NCBI GenBank assembly: GCA_020633205.1
Contig: JACKEB010000014.1
Span: 248,001 to 312,000, forward strand
DNA length: 64,000 nt
Source of the DNA: Polyangiaceae bacterium
GTDB taxonomy: Bacteria; Myxococcota_A; Polyangia; Polyangiales; Polyangiaceae
Reading direction: 5' to 3'
Both the position numbers and the translations under genes were made by a program. The notes beneath the pieces were generated by a model that saw only the letters and a program-made list of their open reading frames with translations, did no database searches and was not told the DNA's origin. Shown in pieces: positions 24,510-33,025 of this stretch; the stretch's first letter is position 1; every line of letters begins with the position of its first letter.

Positions 24510-25994
24510 ATGGCACTCGACGACTTGAAGGCTGACTTGCTGCTGCTTGCTCGAACGGGACTTGCTTCCCCGCTCTCGGTTTTCGAACACGGGCTCGGTG
24601 CGTCGGAAGCTGACCCCGAGGGTGATCCCGCAGCGGTCTGGCGCGCGACGCTCGAAGCTTTCGAGATCGCGCAGCGCCTCGAGGCGGAGTGGTCAGAACT
24701 GACGGACTGTGACCGCCTGCAACAAGCGCTCGAGCTACTCGAGCGGCAGGGATTGGTAGCCCGCACGAACTGGGGGATGACAGTCGATGACGGAATCGCT
24801 CGAGCAGCTGATGTTGCCGCAGCCCTTGACGAGGCCCGGCTCGGTCCCGTTGTCGGCTTTTGCTTCTGCCATCAGCAAGACGTCTGGAGCGCGCTTGGGA
24901 GTGATGGCCTGTACCTAGCGTTCGGCTCATTTCTCGACGCGCCAGCTGACCATGGTGAAGAGATAGGCAGAGCGGTCGTGGTCGCCTGTCAGCAATGCGG
25001 GCTCAGAACATCCTGGGACGGCACCGGTCGAACTCGCATCTACCTTCCAGACTTTCGCTGGGAGCAACGCGGACGTCGACTCCCTCCCGGCGACGACGAG
25101 CTGTTTATTGCCTCGTGGAAATATGAGATGGTGGCAGGGTACACGGACCCCGCCGAGTGTCACGACGTGCTCGAAGAACGTGCGCGCGACTGGTACGGTG
25201 AGGTGCTGGAGCTTACGCCAGGCTTGCTAGAGCAGCTCCACGGCTTCACGGACCAGCTCCTGCATGCTGAACAGGTGCGTGAAGCGAGCTGGGAAGCCGC
25301 AACCGTGAACGATCGGATCGCTGCCGCGTTTGCTGACTTGGCGGCCGCCGGCGTGTTCACGCGGGAGTGCTTGGGACGGACGATTCAAGATGGTTGGGGT
25401 TACGTTGGCGTCCAAGCCGACCCGCTCGCTCGCGGCGCAGTCTTCTTTCACCAAGAAGATGTGCTTGATGCCCTCGAAGGACGCGGGATGTGGCTGGCTT
25501 TTGGCTCGCTAGCCACAGACGGGCCTGACGAAGCCATCGAGACTCAGCGGCTGGCGGAGCAGACGCTGCTCGCGTTGGCGTCATATGGCGTGGCGTGTGA
25601 GTGGAGTGGTTCGTTGGAGCAGCGTATCCGGATCTTGCCTTTCGAGTGGTGTCGTCGCCGCTTTACTCCGCCACCTCGGCTCGGACCTCGCGCTCCGCAG
25701 GATAGGCCCCAAGCTGGCCAGACGGTCTCGAATAATACTCTGCGGAAATTTCACGACGCTCCGCGCGTAGCCGACGTGGAACTCGTCGTCGGTTTGCGTG
25801 ACGAGGGAGGTTTCGACCTGCGAAGGAGCCGACGTTTGAGGGCGCAGCGGCCCGATGAGCAGGTTCAGGTTGGCCACCTTGGAACGCCCCACGCATTCGT
25901 TCCTGCCGGCAGTCACACCACGATGATCGCGGTTCCTGCAGACTACAATCTGCGAGAAGAGCGCACGCAGTGGCTGAGGCGCGGGTCTCGCTAG
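24510..25994 (+). CDS. Protein with two DUF6891-like repeats (494 aa)
   Basis: The ATG at 24510 leads a soluble protein with an internal duplication. Residues about 113-188 (FCFCHQQDVWSALGSDGLYL, AFGS, CGLRTSWDGT, RIYLPDFRWEQR) and 310-387 (VFFHQEDVLDALEGRGMWLA, FGS, YGVACEWSG, RIRILPFEWCRRRF) show the same strand-helix-strand pattern with H-Q-x-D-V, LAFGS and W-x-G motifs, which I identify as DUF6891. The first copy's partner half is preceded by a helical segment similar to that before the second. The last about 105 residues (from APQDRPQ) have different composition and may be an extension into foreign sequence. The gene leads an immunity-like cluster. Confidence 0.75.
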   Translation: MALDDLKADLLLLARTGLASPLSVFEHGLGASEADPEGDPAAVWRATLEAFEIAQRLEAEWSELTDCDRLQQALELLERQGLVARTNWGMTVDDGIARAADVAAALDEARLGPVVGFCFCHQQDVWSALGSDGLYLAFGSFLDAPADHGEEIGRAVVVACQQCGLRTSWDGTGRTRIYLPDFRWEQRGRRLPPGDDELFIASWKYEMVAGYTDPAECHDVLEERARDWYGEVLELTPGLLEQLHGFTDQLLHAEQVREASWEAATVNDRIAAAFADLAAAGVFTRECLGRTIQDGWGYVGVQADPLARGAVFFHQEDVLDALEGRGMWLAFGSLATDGPDEAIETQRLAEQTLLALASYGVACEWSGSLEQRIRILPFEWCRRRFTPPPRLGPRAPQDRPQAGQTVSNNTLRKFHDAPRVADVELVVGLRDEGGFDLRRSRRLRAQRPDEQVQVGHLGTPHAFVPAGSHTTMIAVPADYNLREERTQWLRRGSR

Positions 25995-26063
25995 GCCGCC
26001 TCTCAGGACGGCATGATACGAGACGGCATACGAGTCTGACCCGGAGTGTGAGACACTGCGCTC

Positions 26064-27548
26064 ATGACTGCGGGACATGAGCCGGTGGTGAACTGCTGCT
26101 ACGCGATGCCGATCCGAGGAGGGCTCTGGGGTGCCTGCCAGGTGCTCGGTATCGACGGTGAGAACGCCGACATCGTTGCCTTCGACTGGCTGGGCAAGCG
26201 GCCACCGACCTTGAAGCAACTCGCCAAGGCGAAACCCTTGGTGCTCGACCATCACGCTCACAAGAGCCGCATGCAGCGCATGTACGCTGACGGGCCGGTG
26301 CCATCTGATTTCCGCACGGTAGGAGAGCTGCCTCCAGTCGTCAGCGGCGAGATGAAGCCGCAGAGCTACGGCTTCTGGAGCAACTTCGCCTTCCAGCTGC
26401 GGTTGCAGCAGCGCTGGGACCATGAGGTGCCGAAAGCCGAGAAGGAGCGCTACCGCGCGGGCGACCACCAGATCACGCTGGGCGAGACCACCGTCAGGGG
26501 TAACTACAGCATGACCATCGGCGCGACCAAGCACGCGACGCTCCCCTGGCCAGCGGATGAACCTGTGCCGTGGCAAGTGCTCGACGGCGCTGGAACGCTG
26601 TCTGACCTCTTCTACCATGGCCGAGACATCGGGGTCATAAAGTATGTTGCCTCACGGAAACTTATCACGGAGCTGTCCTGGTACGACCACGCTCAATCGA
26701 ACCTGGATTTCCGTGGTGCGTCGCTGCTCGAGCTGCGCCTCGACGTCAGCAAAAAGCTATCGGTTCGCATCGATCAAGAGCTGACGGATTTGACGTTGAA
26801 CGGCCACGGCAAGGGCCGCTCGGTCTCCGTTGAACACGCAGCAGGGGGTGAGGAGCTCTCGCTCACGCTGTTCCAGCCCGTGGACCAGCTGTTCCCACCA
26901 GCGGTGAAAGGCCTCGAGCGGCTATCGCAGCTAGAGGTGAGCTGGCTGAAGGTCATTGACCTCAAAGCCATCGCCAAGGCTTACCCCAAGCTGCGCTCGC
27001 TGCTCGTGCGTGGGAAGTTTGCACGGGTCGAACATCCGGAAGCGTTAGCCAAGTTGAGCGAGCTCGAATCGCTGACTTTCTACGACGTGTATGACCTGGA
27101 CGTCGCCGCTCTCCCCCCAATCGAAAAGCTACCCAAGCTGAACCACGTGTTGTTCGGCGGCTTGCGAAAGTCCGATGCCCAGCTGCTGAGGAAGCACTTT
27201 GGCAAGCTGCGCTACCTAGATATTCACGGCGCCAAGAACGACGCCTGGATCGCCGCCAACGCGAACAACCCGTTGCGCAACTGGGTCGACGACGACGAAG
27301 CCTTCGGAGAGAAAGCCTGCAAAATCTTCGCGGCCGCTTACCGTGGGGCAACGAAAGCCAAAGGCGCCGAAGCGAAGAAGGTGCTGACGGACTACATCAA
27401 GGCGCTTAACAAGCTCGACAGTAAATACGAGTGCATCGACACCATCCGTCGCGAAGAGGCCTACGAGGCTTATCACCAGCTAGTAGCGCTCACCGACGTC
27501 AGCGAGAAGGACGCTGACGAGTGGTGGGGTGAACTGTGTGACTTTTGA
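26064..27548 (+). CDS. Soluble LRR protein with an immunity-like N-terminal domain (494 aa)
   Basis: No signal peptide is present. The first 75 residues (CCYAMPIRGGLWGACQVLGI, then ADIVAFDWLGKRPPTL and LVLDHHAH) recall small Imm26-like immunity domains, although this is a weak resemblance. Residues about 210-405 carry irregular LRR-like units (LELRLDVSKKLSVRIDQE, LEVSWLKVIDLKAIAKAYPK, LESLTFYDVYDLDVAALPPI). The C-terminal 80 residues are helical and charged (VLTDYIKALNKLDSKYECID). The whole is probably a cytosolic protein-binding module. It is separated by 4 bp from the convergent DUF4262 gene and follows the double DUF6891 gene. Confidence 0.65.
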   Translation: MTAGHEPVVNCCYAMPIRGGLWGACQVLGIDGENADIVAFDWLGKRPPTLKQLAKAKPLVLDHHAHKSRMQRMYADGPVPSDFRTVGELPPVVSGEMKPQSYGFWSNFAFQLRLQQRWDHEVPKAEKERYRAGDHQITLGETTVRGNYSMTIGATKHATLPWPADEPVPWQVLDGAGTLSDLFYHGRDIGVIKYVASRKLITELSWYDHAQSNLDFRGASLLELRLDVSKKLSVRIDQELTDLTLNGHGKGRSVSVEHAAGGEELSLTLFQPVDQLFPPAVKGLERLSQLEVSWLKVIDLKAIAKAYPKLRSLLVRGKFARVEHPEALAKLSELESLTFYDVYDLDVAALPPIEKLPKLNHVLFGGLRKSDAQLLRKHFGKLRYLDIHGAKNDAWIAANANNPLRNWVDDDEAFGEKACKIFAAAYRGATKAKGAEAKKVLTDYIKALNKLDSKYECIDTIRREEAYEAYHQLVALTDVSEKDADEWWGELCDF

Positions 27549-27552
27549 GAGG

Positions 27553-28263
27553 CTACTTCACGCCCAGCAAATCCAGCTCACCACCCAATTCGAGGCTCAA
27601 GAGCGCCTGCATGCGCTTGTCTGCCGCGAGCATCACTGAAATCGGCACAACCCGCACGTCGTCGTCCGCCGGTGGCTCGTCACCGAAGGCCTCCCAAGCG
27701 TCTGCTTCGAAGCGCGCGATGTGGGTCGCGTGGGCGCCCTGTAAGATCTCGAGCGTCGTCGCGACGTGCGCCGTTTCAGGGATAGCTAGGTTCCAAGGTT
27801 CAGCGAGCCAGCGCCAGGCGGGCGCGGATTCGGGCGTGAAACGCTGACTCAGGCTCGGCGTGTCCACGGTCCAGTGCTCTCTGTCAGGCACTAATTGCTG
27901 CGCGGATATCTTGCTAGAACCGTAGTGCGCTGCGGCGCGCCCGAGCAGGTGCTCGCTCCAAGAGGCGTCGCACGCACCCAGCGTGAAGTTGCCGAGGCCA
28001 TCGACGCGGAACCTATCAGTGGTTCCTCCACGCAGCTGTGCGGCGACGCTGTTCAGCACATGCATCAGTTCATCGGTGGTGTGGTAGGCAGCGCCGGCCA
28101 GAATCAGCTCGTAGCCAAACTCCCCACTGAGCCCGATGGTGTGTCCCCAGCCGGGCACGCTGGTCGGGTGGACCAAGTGGACGTGCTGGCCGCGCGTTTG
28201 GATGTGGTGCGCCACCTGCGCCGATGCCTCGTCGCGACTTGATTTGGGCGCAGCGAACCTCAC
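27553..28263 (-). CDS. DUF4262-family protein (236 aa)
   Basis: The product has the DUF4262 signature in its first half: HVHLVHPTSVPGWGHTIGLS, FGYELILAGAA and a histidine-containing strand. DUF4262 is a domain of unknown function found with immunity-type and regulatory proteins. The start is a GTG at 28261-28263 (MRFAAPKSSRDE) lying inside a GGGGGGTGAGG element. The C-terminal half is helical and acidic and ends LSLELGGELDLLGVK. It is transcribed toward the LRR gene and may belong to the same accessory group. Confidence 0.72.
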   Translation of the reverse strand: MRFAAPKSSRDEASAQVAHHIQTRGQHVHLVHPTSVPGWGHTIGLSGEFGYELILAGAAYHTTDELMHVLNSVAAQLRGGTTDRFRVDGLGNFTLGACDASWSEHLLGRAAAHYGSSKISAQQLVPDREHWTVDTPSLSQRFTPESAPAWRWLAEPWNLAIPETAHVATTLEILQGAHATHIARFEADAWEAFGDEPPADDDVRVVPISVMLAADKRMQALLSLELGGELDLLGVK

Positions 28264-28392
28264 CCCCCGATCCTACTTGGGGCGCGCCCAGCCGCTCCAG
28301 CCAGAAGGCTCACGTTTTCGGCTGAAATACCGTGGTGTGGGAGCAACGCTGTGATTACCCGGAACAGCGGGGTACTCCGCTATACTCGGCGC

Positions 28393-29760
28393 GTGAAACA
28401 GCGGCTCGCGTTGCTTGGGCTCGTCGTCTTCGCGCTGCTTGCTTGCAAGAAGTTCGAGGAAGAAAAAGAGCAGAAGTCCCTCGATCAGTATCGCTCGAAC
28501 TTCATCAAGGGGTGCATCAAGGGAGACGACACAGACTCACCGTTCCCTTCCGCCGAGAAGAATCGCATTTGCGGCTGCATCGCTGACGCCTACATGAAGG
28601 GGAAGCGCTTCGACGATCTCGTGGCGGAGGAGGAGGCGGACGCATCGTCGAGCTTCGTGAAGCCCGCGGTGGAGGCGTGTAAGTTCGTTGCAAAGGGTCG
28701 CGCCTGGGCGGTGCGCGTGCCGCCTCCCAAGCCCCTCGAGCTTTACACTGCGGAAACGAAGATCCCCCAGGCGGATCCGGGCTCGGAGGAGCTGAACGAT
28801 GCCATCGACCTGCGAGAGAGTAAGCAGTTCGATCTGGCGGAGGCCGCATTCAAGACGCTGGTGGCCGCTTCCCCGAAGGACGCAGAGTTCGCCTTCCAGC
28901 ACTATGTGAACCTGTCGTTCATGGGGCGTACAGACGAGGCGCTCGATGCGTTGGAGTCCGCGTACAAACTCGGCTTCAACGAATACCCGACGATTCGCTA
29001 CATCTTTCTGCCTGGTGCGGTTGCCTTCTCCACGCGCTACGAGAAGACCCTCGCCGGCCTGCGCGATCGCTACAACACGACGCCGCCGCCTATCGGCACG
29101 CCTTACGCATTCATACCCAAAGGCAAGCCCCCAAAGAACGGCTTTCCAGTGCTGGTCGTGCTGCACGCCTATGCGTCCAATCACGGGAACTGGGTGGAAT
29201 TCTCAAAAGACTGGAAAAAGCGCGGCGTCGTAGTGATCGCCCTGCCGGGGTCGTTGCCTCTCGGAAAGAATCGGCTTTGCTGGCATGTGGGCACTTTCGA
29301 GGCGACCCACGACGCCATTCAGGCGGCACTGAAGTCTGACCTGGTCTCCAATGTGATCGATCCAAAGCGCGTCATCGTGGTGGGCTATGGGCAGGGCGCT
29401 CAGCACGCCGTCGGTGTCGTGACGGAGCACTCCGAAGCTTACTCTGCGGTGTTTGCCATCGCTCCCGGCGGTCCGCCCGAGCCCCTCGGCGACAAGCTCG
29501 CCCTCGAGACGCCGGCCAAGCCGCGCATGGTCGTGGTTACGGGCAGTGAGGCGGAGAGCGCGCCCCGCTCCTATCGCTTTCAGCGCCTCGCTGCGGGAGC
29601 TGGCTGGCCGGTCGTGTTGCTGGAGCAGCCCGGCAAGGATAGTTTCCCCGAGGAATATCCGCAGAACGGCGTCGCCATCATGGACTACTTGCTGGGCAAG
29701 GCGGAGAGCATCAAGGGCAGCCCCAAGCTGAAGCCAGTGACGCCCTCGGCGGCGCCCTAG
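28393..29760 (+). CDS. Lipoprotein with TPR-like linker and serine-less hydrolase fold (455 aa)
   Basis: A GTG start at 28393 gives MKQRLALLGLVVFALLAC, with a lipobox cysteine at residue 18, then a charged segment and a cysteine pair (GCIKGDD and ICGCIADAY). Residues 130-200 form two TPR-like helices (FDLAEAAFKTLVAASPKDAE, LDALESAYKLGF). Residues 245-440 resemble an alpha/beta-hydrolase (polyhydroxybutyrate depolymerase/carboxylesterase type): LVVLHAYASNHG, VVVIALPGS, VIVVGYGQGAQHA and VVVTGSE. The nucleophile elbow reads GYGQG, with glycine where the catalytic serine should be, near residue 331. It is therefore probably catalytically inactive and may bind a ligand. Confidence 0.7.
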   Translation: MKQRLALLGLVVFALLACKKFEEEKEQKSLDQYRSNFIKGCIKGDDTDSPFPSAEKNRICGCIADAYMKGKRFDDLVAEEEADASSSFVKPAVEACKFVAKGRAWAVRVPPPKPLELYTAETKIPQADPGSEELNDAIDLRESKQFDLAEAAFKTLVAASPKDAEFAFQHYVNLSFMGRTDEALDALESAYKLGFNEYPTIRYIFLPGAVAFSTRYEKTLAGLRDRYNTTPPPIGTPYAFIPKGKPPKNGFPVLVVLHAYASNHGNWVEFSKDWKKRGVVVIALPGSLPLGKNRLCWHVGTFEATHDAIQAALKSDLVSNVIDPKRVIVVGYGQGAQHAVGVVTEHSEAYSAVFAIAPGGPPEPLGDKLALETPAKPRMVVVTGSEAESAPRSYRFQRLAAGAGWPVVLLEQPGKDSFPEEYPQNGVAIMDYLLGKAESIKGSPKLKPVTPSAAP

Positions 29761-29793
29761 CGAGTCTTTCAGGGTTTTCGGGGGAGAGAGCAC

Positions 29794-31092
29794 ATGGGTT
29801 GGTCCTACTTCTGGATTGGTGACTTCGATCTCAACCCCGCGGCGCCGACTCCGCGAGGGTTTGCGAAGCCACCGAAGAGCGGCGCGGTCGTCATCGATCA
29901 CCTGACGCGGGAGGGGCGACGCCTGCTCTTCTTGAGAGTCGAAGATCGCGACTCCAGCTCGGAGGAGGAGCTGACCGCCGCGGTGCGCGGCTTGAAGCGC
30001 AAGAATGCCCAAGGTCAGCTGAGCTGCATCGCCTGGGAAGACGGGCCCGACGACTATGGCGTCATGTGGCCCGTGTACGGGAGGCGTCGCAAGCTCACCC
30101 GTGCGGAAATAAAGGAGCTGTTCGCCGCGCACGTGGAGAGCATGCGCGAGATCGTCGACGAAGCAGCTGCGGCGCTGGCTACTGCCGCGCCGGTGGCCGG
30201 CCAACCGAAGACAGAGCGGAAGAAGGCACCTGCGAAACCCCGCGCGACATCCAAGCTGCAATCCCCAGAGAAGCTCGTGGCGGCGCTGGAGAAGGGACAG
30301 CCGGGAGCCCGCGCCAAGGCATTGCTCGCCCTTGCCGACGTGGACCCGGAGCAAGCGCGACGCACGGCCTTCGAGTGGCTGGTGCGTTGGGAGGGCGTCT
30401 ACACACCCGGCAAGTGGTTGCATCAGCCGAATGCAGGTTTCCCTGAGGAGACAACCTTGGTGAACCGCGAGAAGCAGTTCGAGGCGGCCATCACGGTGCT
30501 GGCTCGTAACTTGGACGATGCGGCGGTGGACGCCTTATTGGGCTTGAAGCCTTACCACCCTTCAGGTCATGGCCTGGCTCGACAAGCGCTGGTCGAGGCA
30601 ATGTCGCCGCAGATCGCCGAGAAGATCTGCGACCTCATGGTGCCTGGTCTGAAGGTGACCCACTACAGCTGGTACTTGGACCTGCTCGCGATGGGTGAGC
30701 TCGTTGGTGATGTGGCTCTCGTCAAGCGCATGCTGCGGGATCCCATGTCGTTCGACCCGCAAGGCGAGCGCCCCATCTCGCTTCGGGTGGACGCGCTCAA
30801 GGTCTTTTGGTGGGCAAGGCACCCGGAGGCCGTCGCGCTCACCTGTGAGCTGCTCTCGGAGGAGCCGTTCTGCGAGTGGGGTGGCTGGTTCACGAGCAAG
30901 CTCGACGACCTGCGCATCGACTACGCTCAGCTCCTCGATTCCCCACTGCTTCCGCGCGACAAGTTGCATCCGCGCGTGCTCGAGGATCTGGAGCAAGCGC
31001 GTAACCCGGAGCCTGAACTCACCCCCGAGCAGATCCGTGAAGTCTTGCGTGAGGCCCGCAAAGAGGCGGGCGGCGTCTTCGACGACAAGTAG
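29794..31092 (+). CDS. HEAT/ARM-like cytosolic protein of unknown function (432 aa)
   Basis: A GGGGGAGAG ribosome site precedes the ATG at 29794. Residues 1-115 are a small alpha/beta domain (GWSYFWIGDFDLNPAAPTPR, LLFLRVEDRDSSSEEELT). A basic alanine/lysine/proline-rich spacer (PKTERKKAPAKPRATSK) follows. From residue 155 on there are paired helices with ARAKALLALADVDPEQARRT, AVDALLGLKPYHP and QIAEKICDLMVPGLK, which look like HEAT or ARM repeats. No family is recognised. It may be co-transcribed with the upstream lipoprotein gene, 33 bp away. There is no signal peptide. Confidence 0.65.
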   Translation: MGWSYFWIGDFDLNPAAPTPRGFAKPPKSGAVVIDHLTREGRRLLFLRVEDRDSSSEEELTAAVRGLKRKNAQGQLSCIAWEDGPDDYGVMWPVYGRRRKLTRAEIKELFAAHVESMREIVDEAAAALATAAPVAGQPKTERKKAPAKPRATSKLQSPEKLVAALEKGQPGARAKALLALADVDPEQARRTAFEWLVRWEGVYTPGKWLHQPNAGFPEETTLVNREKQFEAAITVLARNLDDAAVDALLGLKPYHPSGHGLARQALVEAMSPQIAEKICDLMVPGLKVTHYSWYLDLLAMGELVGDVALVKRMLRDPMSFDPQGERPISLRVDALKVFWWARHPEAVALTCELLSEEPFCEWGGWFTSKLDDLRIDYAQLLDSPLLPRDKLHPRVLEDLEQARNPEPELTPEQIREVLREARKEAGGVFDDK

Positions 31093-31236
31093 TCTGAGCC
31101 AAAACGTGTGATCGTGTTCGCCCCCCTAGCGCTCAACTGGGCCGGCTCGGGCGACATACCAGTTGGCTCGGGAACCCGCGCAGGACTCACGCGTTGTGCC
31201 AGAGCTTGGCTCTCACCCTTGGATCAGGTGTTTTCA

Positions 31237-32964
31237 ATGAAGAAGCTCGGTTGGTGCGTCGCTGGATTGAGTACGTTGTTCTTGTTGGCGGCTGGTTGCG
31301 GCGGAGCCACGAGCGGTGAGCCGAGTGGGGAAGGTGGAACGTCTGGCAGCGCTGGGAGCGGCGGCTCGGGCGCCGGGGGATCTGGCGCTGGCGGTTCGAG
31401 CGGCGGAGGTGGCGTCGGAGGAGAGCCTCAAGGCTACAGCTCCCAGCTCGACTTGCTCTTCGTGGTCGACAACAGCGCAGGCACCCATGTGCATCACGAG
31501 CGCCTGGCTGAAAGCGTCGGGGACCTGATCCGGCGCCTACGGAACCCCGACTGCATCGCACAACACGGTACGCGCTCGACGCCTGCTAGTCCTGGGGAGG
31601 CGTGCCCGAACGGCGGTGAGCGCGTTCACGCGCCGGTGTCGGATCTCAACGTCGGCGTGATCACGTCCAGCTTGGGTGCGGGCGGCAGCCAATATTGTGA
31701 TCTACAGGACGATCAAGCTCATCTGGTGCCGACACTGGCGGACTCGCTCCCAGGGGCAAGCGCCGACGGAGTCTACGAACTCAGGCAGGGCGGCGACGTC
31801 GAGGGTTTGGTTGGCAACGTGCAGGCGGCGATCCGTAGCACGGGGCAGAGCGGCTGCGGCTTCGAGATGCCACTCGAGGCCATGTTCCGTTTCCTCTCGG
31901 ATCCGGCTCCCTACGCCACCCTGGCGCACGTCCCGTGTAGCAGTTCGGATCCGGGGAACAGCTGCATTCAGCTTCAGGGTACGGATGACGCATTGCTCGC
32001 TCAGCGGAGGGCCTTCTTGAGGCCCGGCAGTACCGTCGCCGTGGTGATGGTGGGCGACGAGAACGACTGCTCGGTCACGGCCGGAGGCCAGTATTGGTTT
32101 GCGTTCGAGCCAGATGTCTTCGCCGCGCGACCAACCAAGACCTGCGACATCGATCCGAATGACTCATGTTGCTACTCCTGTGCGCAAGCGCAGGTAGCCG
32201 GCTGTCCAAGCAAGGACTCCGAGTGTATCGACACCCCAGCGGAGGGCGAAGTCAACTTGCGCTGCTGGGACCAGAAGCGCCGCATGGGGATCGACTTCTT
32301 GTACCCCGTGGATCGCTACATTGGCGGTCTACGAAAGAAGACGATTACTCAAGCCAATGGCGACGAGATCGCCAACGCGCTCTTTGCCGATGGCACCCGA
32401 AGCCCCAACCAGGTTCACTTCTTGACCCTCGGTGGTGTGCCCGCAGATTACATCACGGAAACGCAAGCTGATGGCAGCATCCGCTACAGGGACAACTCAG
32501 AGCTCACCGGTGCTGGCTCCTGGTCGCAGCTAGTCGGAAACCCATCGACCTACCAACCACCTCAGGACTCGTTCATGGTCGAGTCAGACGCGCCGCGCAC
32601 TCAAGTCAGCACGCTCAGCGGCGTGGCGCCCGCGGCGACGAACTCCGTGAACGGCGGTGACTCCACGCAGATCAGCAATCGCCTGCAGTACGCCTGCCTT
32701 GAGCCCCTCTCCTTTCCCCTGGAGTGCCCAGTTGGAGACTTCTGCCTGTGCGACGTCCCCAAGGATGACGCCGCGTGCAGCTCAGGTGGCTTGCAGATCG
32801 CCGCGACTGCCTACCCGACCATTCGTCAGTTCGCCGTCGCGAAGGACTCCGGGGGAGAGATCGCGTCACTCTGCCAATACGGCGCGACTCCAGGTCGCTT
32901 GGATACCGGCTTTGGTGCGAGCTACGAGCTGCTGCAGCAGGCCTTGCGGCCGAGCCTGTTCTGA
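31237..32964 (+). CDS. VWA-like lipoprotein (575 aa), first of a tandem pair
   Basis: From the ATG at 31237 the product begins MKKLGWCVAGLSTLFLLAAG then CGG: a lipoprotein with the cysteine at residue 21. The upstream frame to 31108 would add 43 residues ahead of the signal. A serine/glycine-rich linker is followed at residue about 70 by a von Willebrand A-like fold: LDLLFVVDNSAGTHVHHERL (a DxS-type MIDAS start), and strands LNVGVITSSLG and VAVVMVGDENDCSV. Sixteen or more cysteines occur in patterns like CCYSCAQAQVAGC. A paralogue follows at 33026. Such proteins are probably surface adhesins. The 3' end is identical to that of the paralogue over 134 bp. Confidence 0.82.
   Translation: MKKLGWCVAGLSTLFLLAAGCGGATSGEPSGEGGTSGSAGSGGSGAGGSGAGGSSGGGGVGGEPQGYSSQLDLLFVVDNSAGTHVHHERLAESVGDLIRRLRNPDCIAQHGTRSTPASPGEACPNGGERVHAPVSDLNVGVITSSLGAGGSQYCDLQDDQAHLVPTLADSLPGASADGVYELRQGGDVEGLVGNVQAAIRSTGQSGCGFEMPLEAMFRFLSDPAPYATLAHVPCSSSDPGNSCIQLQGTDDALLAQRRAFLRPGSTVAVVMVGDENDCSVTAGGQYWFAFEPDVFAARPTKTCDIDPNDSCCYSCAQAQVAGCPSKDSECIDTPAEGEVNLRCWDQKRRMGIDFLYPVDRYIGGLRKKTITQANGDEIANALFADGTRSPNQVHFLTLGGVPADYITETQADGSIRYRDNSELTGAGSWSQLVGNPSTYQPPQDSFMVESDAPRTQVSTLSGVAPAATNSVNGGDSTQISNRLQYACLEPLSFPLECPVGDFCLCDVPKDDAACSSGGLQIAATAYPTIRQFAVAKDSGGEIASLCQYGATPGRLDTGFGASYELLQQALRPSLF
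32809..32942 (+). repeat. 134-bp tract identical to 34496-34629
   Basis: The 3' parts of the two VWA-like genes are identical by eye over 134 nt (ending before the last codons), while flanking coding sequence differs freely. This is the footprint of recent gene conversion or unequal crossing over. It encodes the C-terminal AYPTIRQFAVAKDSGGEIAS segment and beyond, through a tyrosine/glycine-rich end. Confidence 0.9.
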
Positions 32965-33025
32965 CGCTCGCTGAAAATAGCTCGCGTGGGGGTAGACCCA
33001 GCGCCTGCCGGCGTAGCTAGCTCAG

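Noticed and set aside
25581..26618. 345-aa minus-strand frame over the end of the DUF6891 gene
   Set aside because: Part of it (about 25700-25950) reads plausibly as protein, but it is antisense to the start of the LRR gene for the rest and no family is recognised; kept as a question in the finding on the C-terminal extension.
29203..30423. 406-aa minus-strand frame
   Set aside because: Antisense to the hydrolase-like lipoprotein and the HEAT-like gene; no signal, domain or ribosome site.
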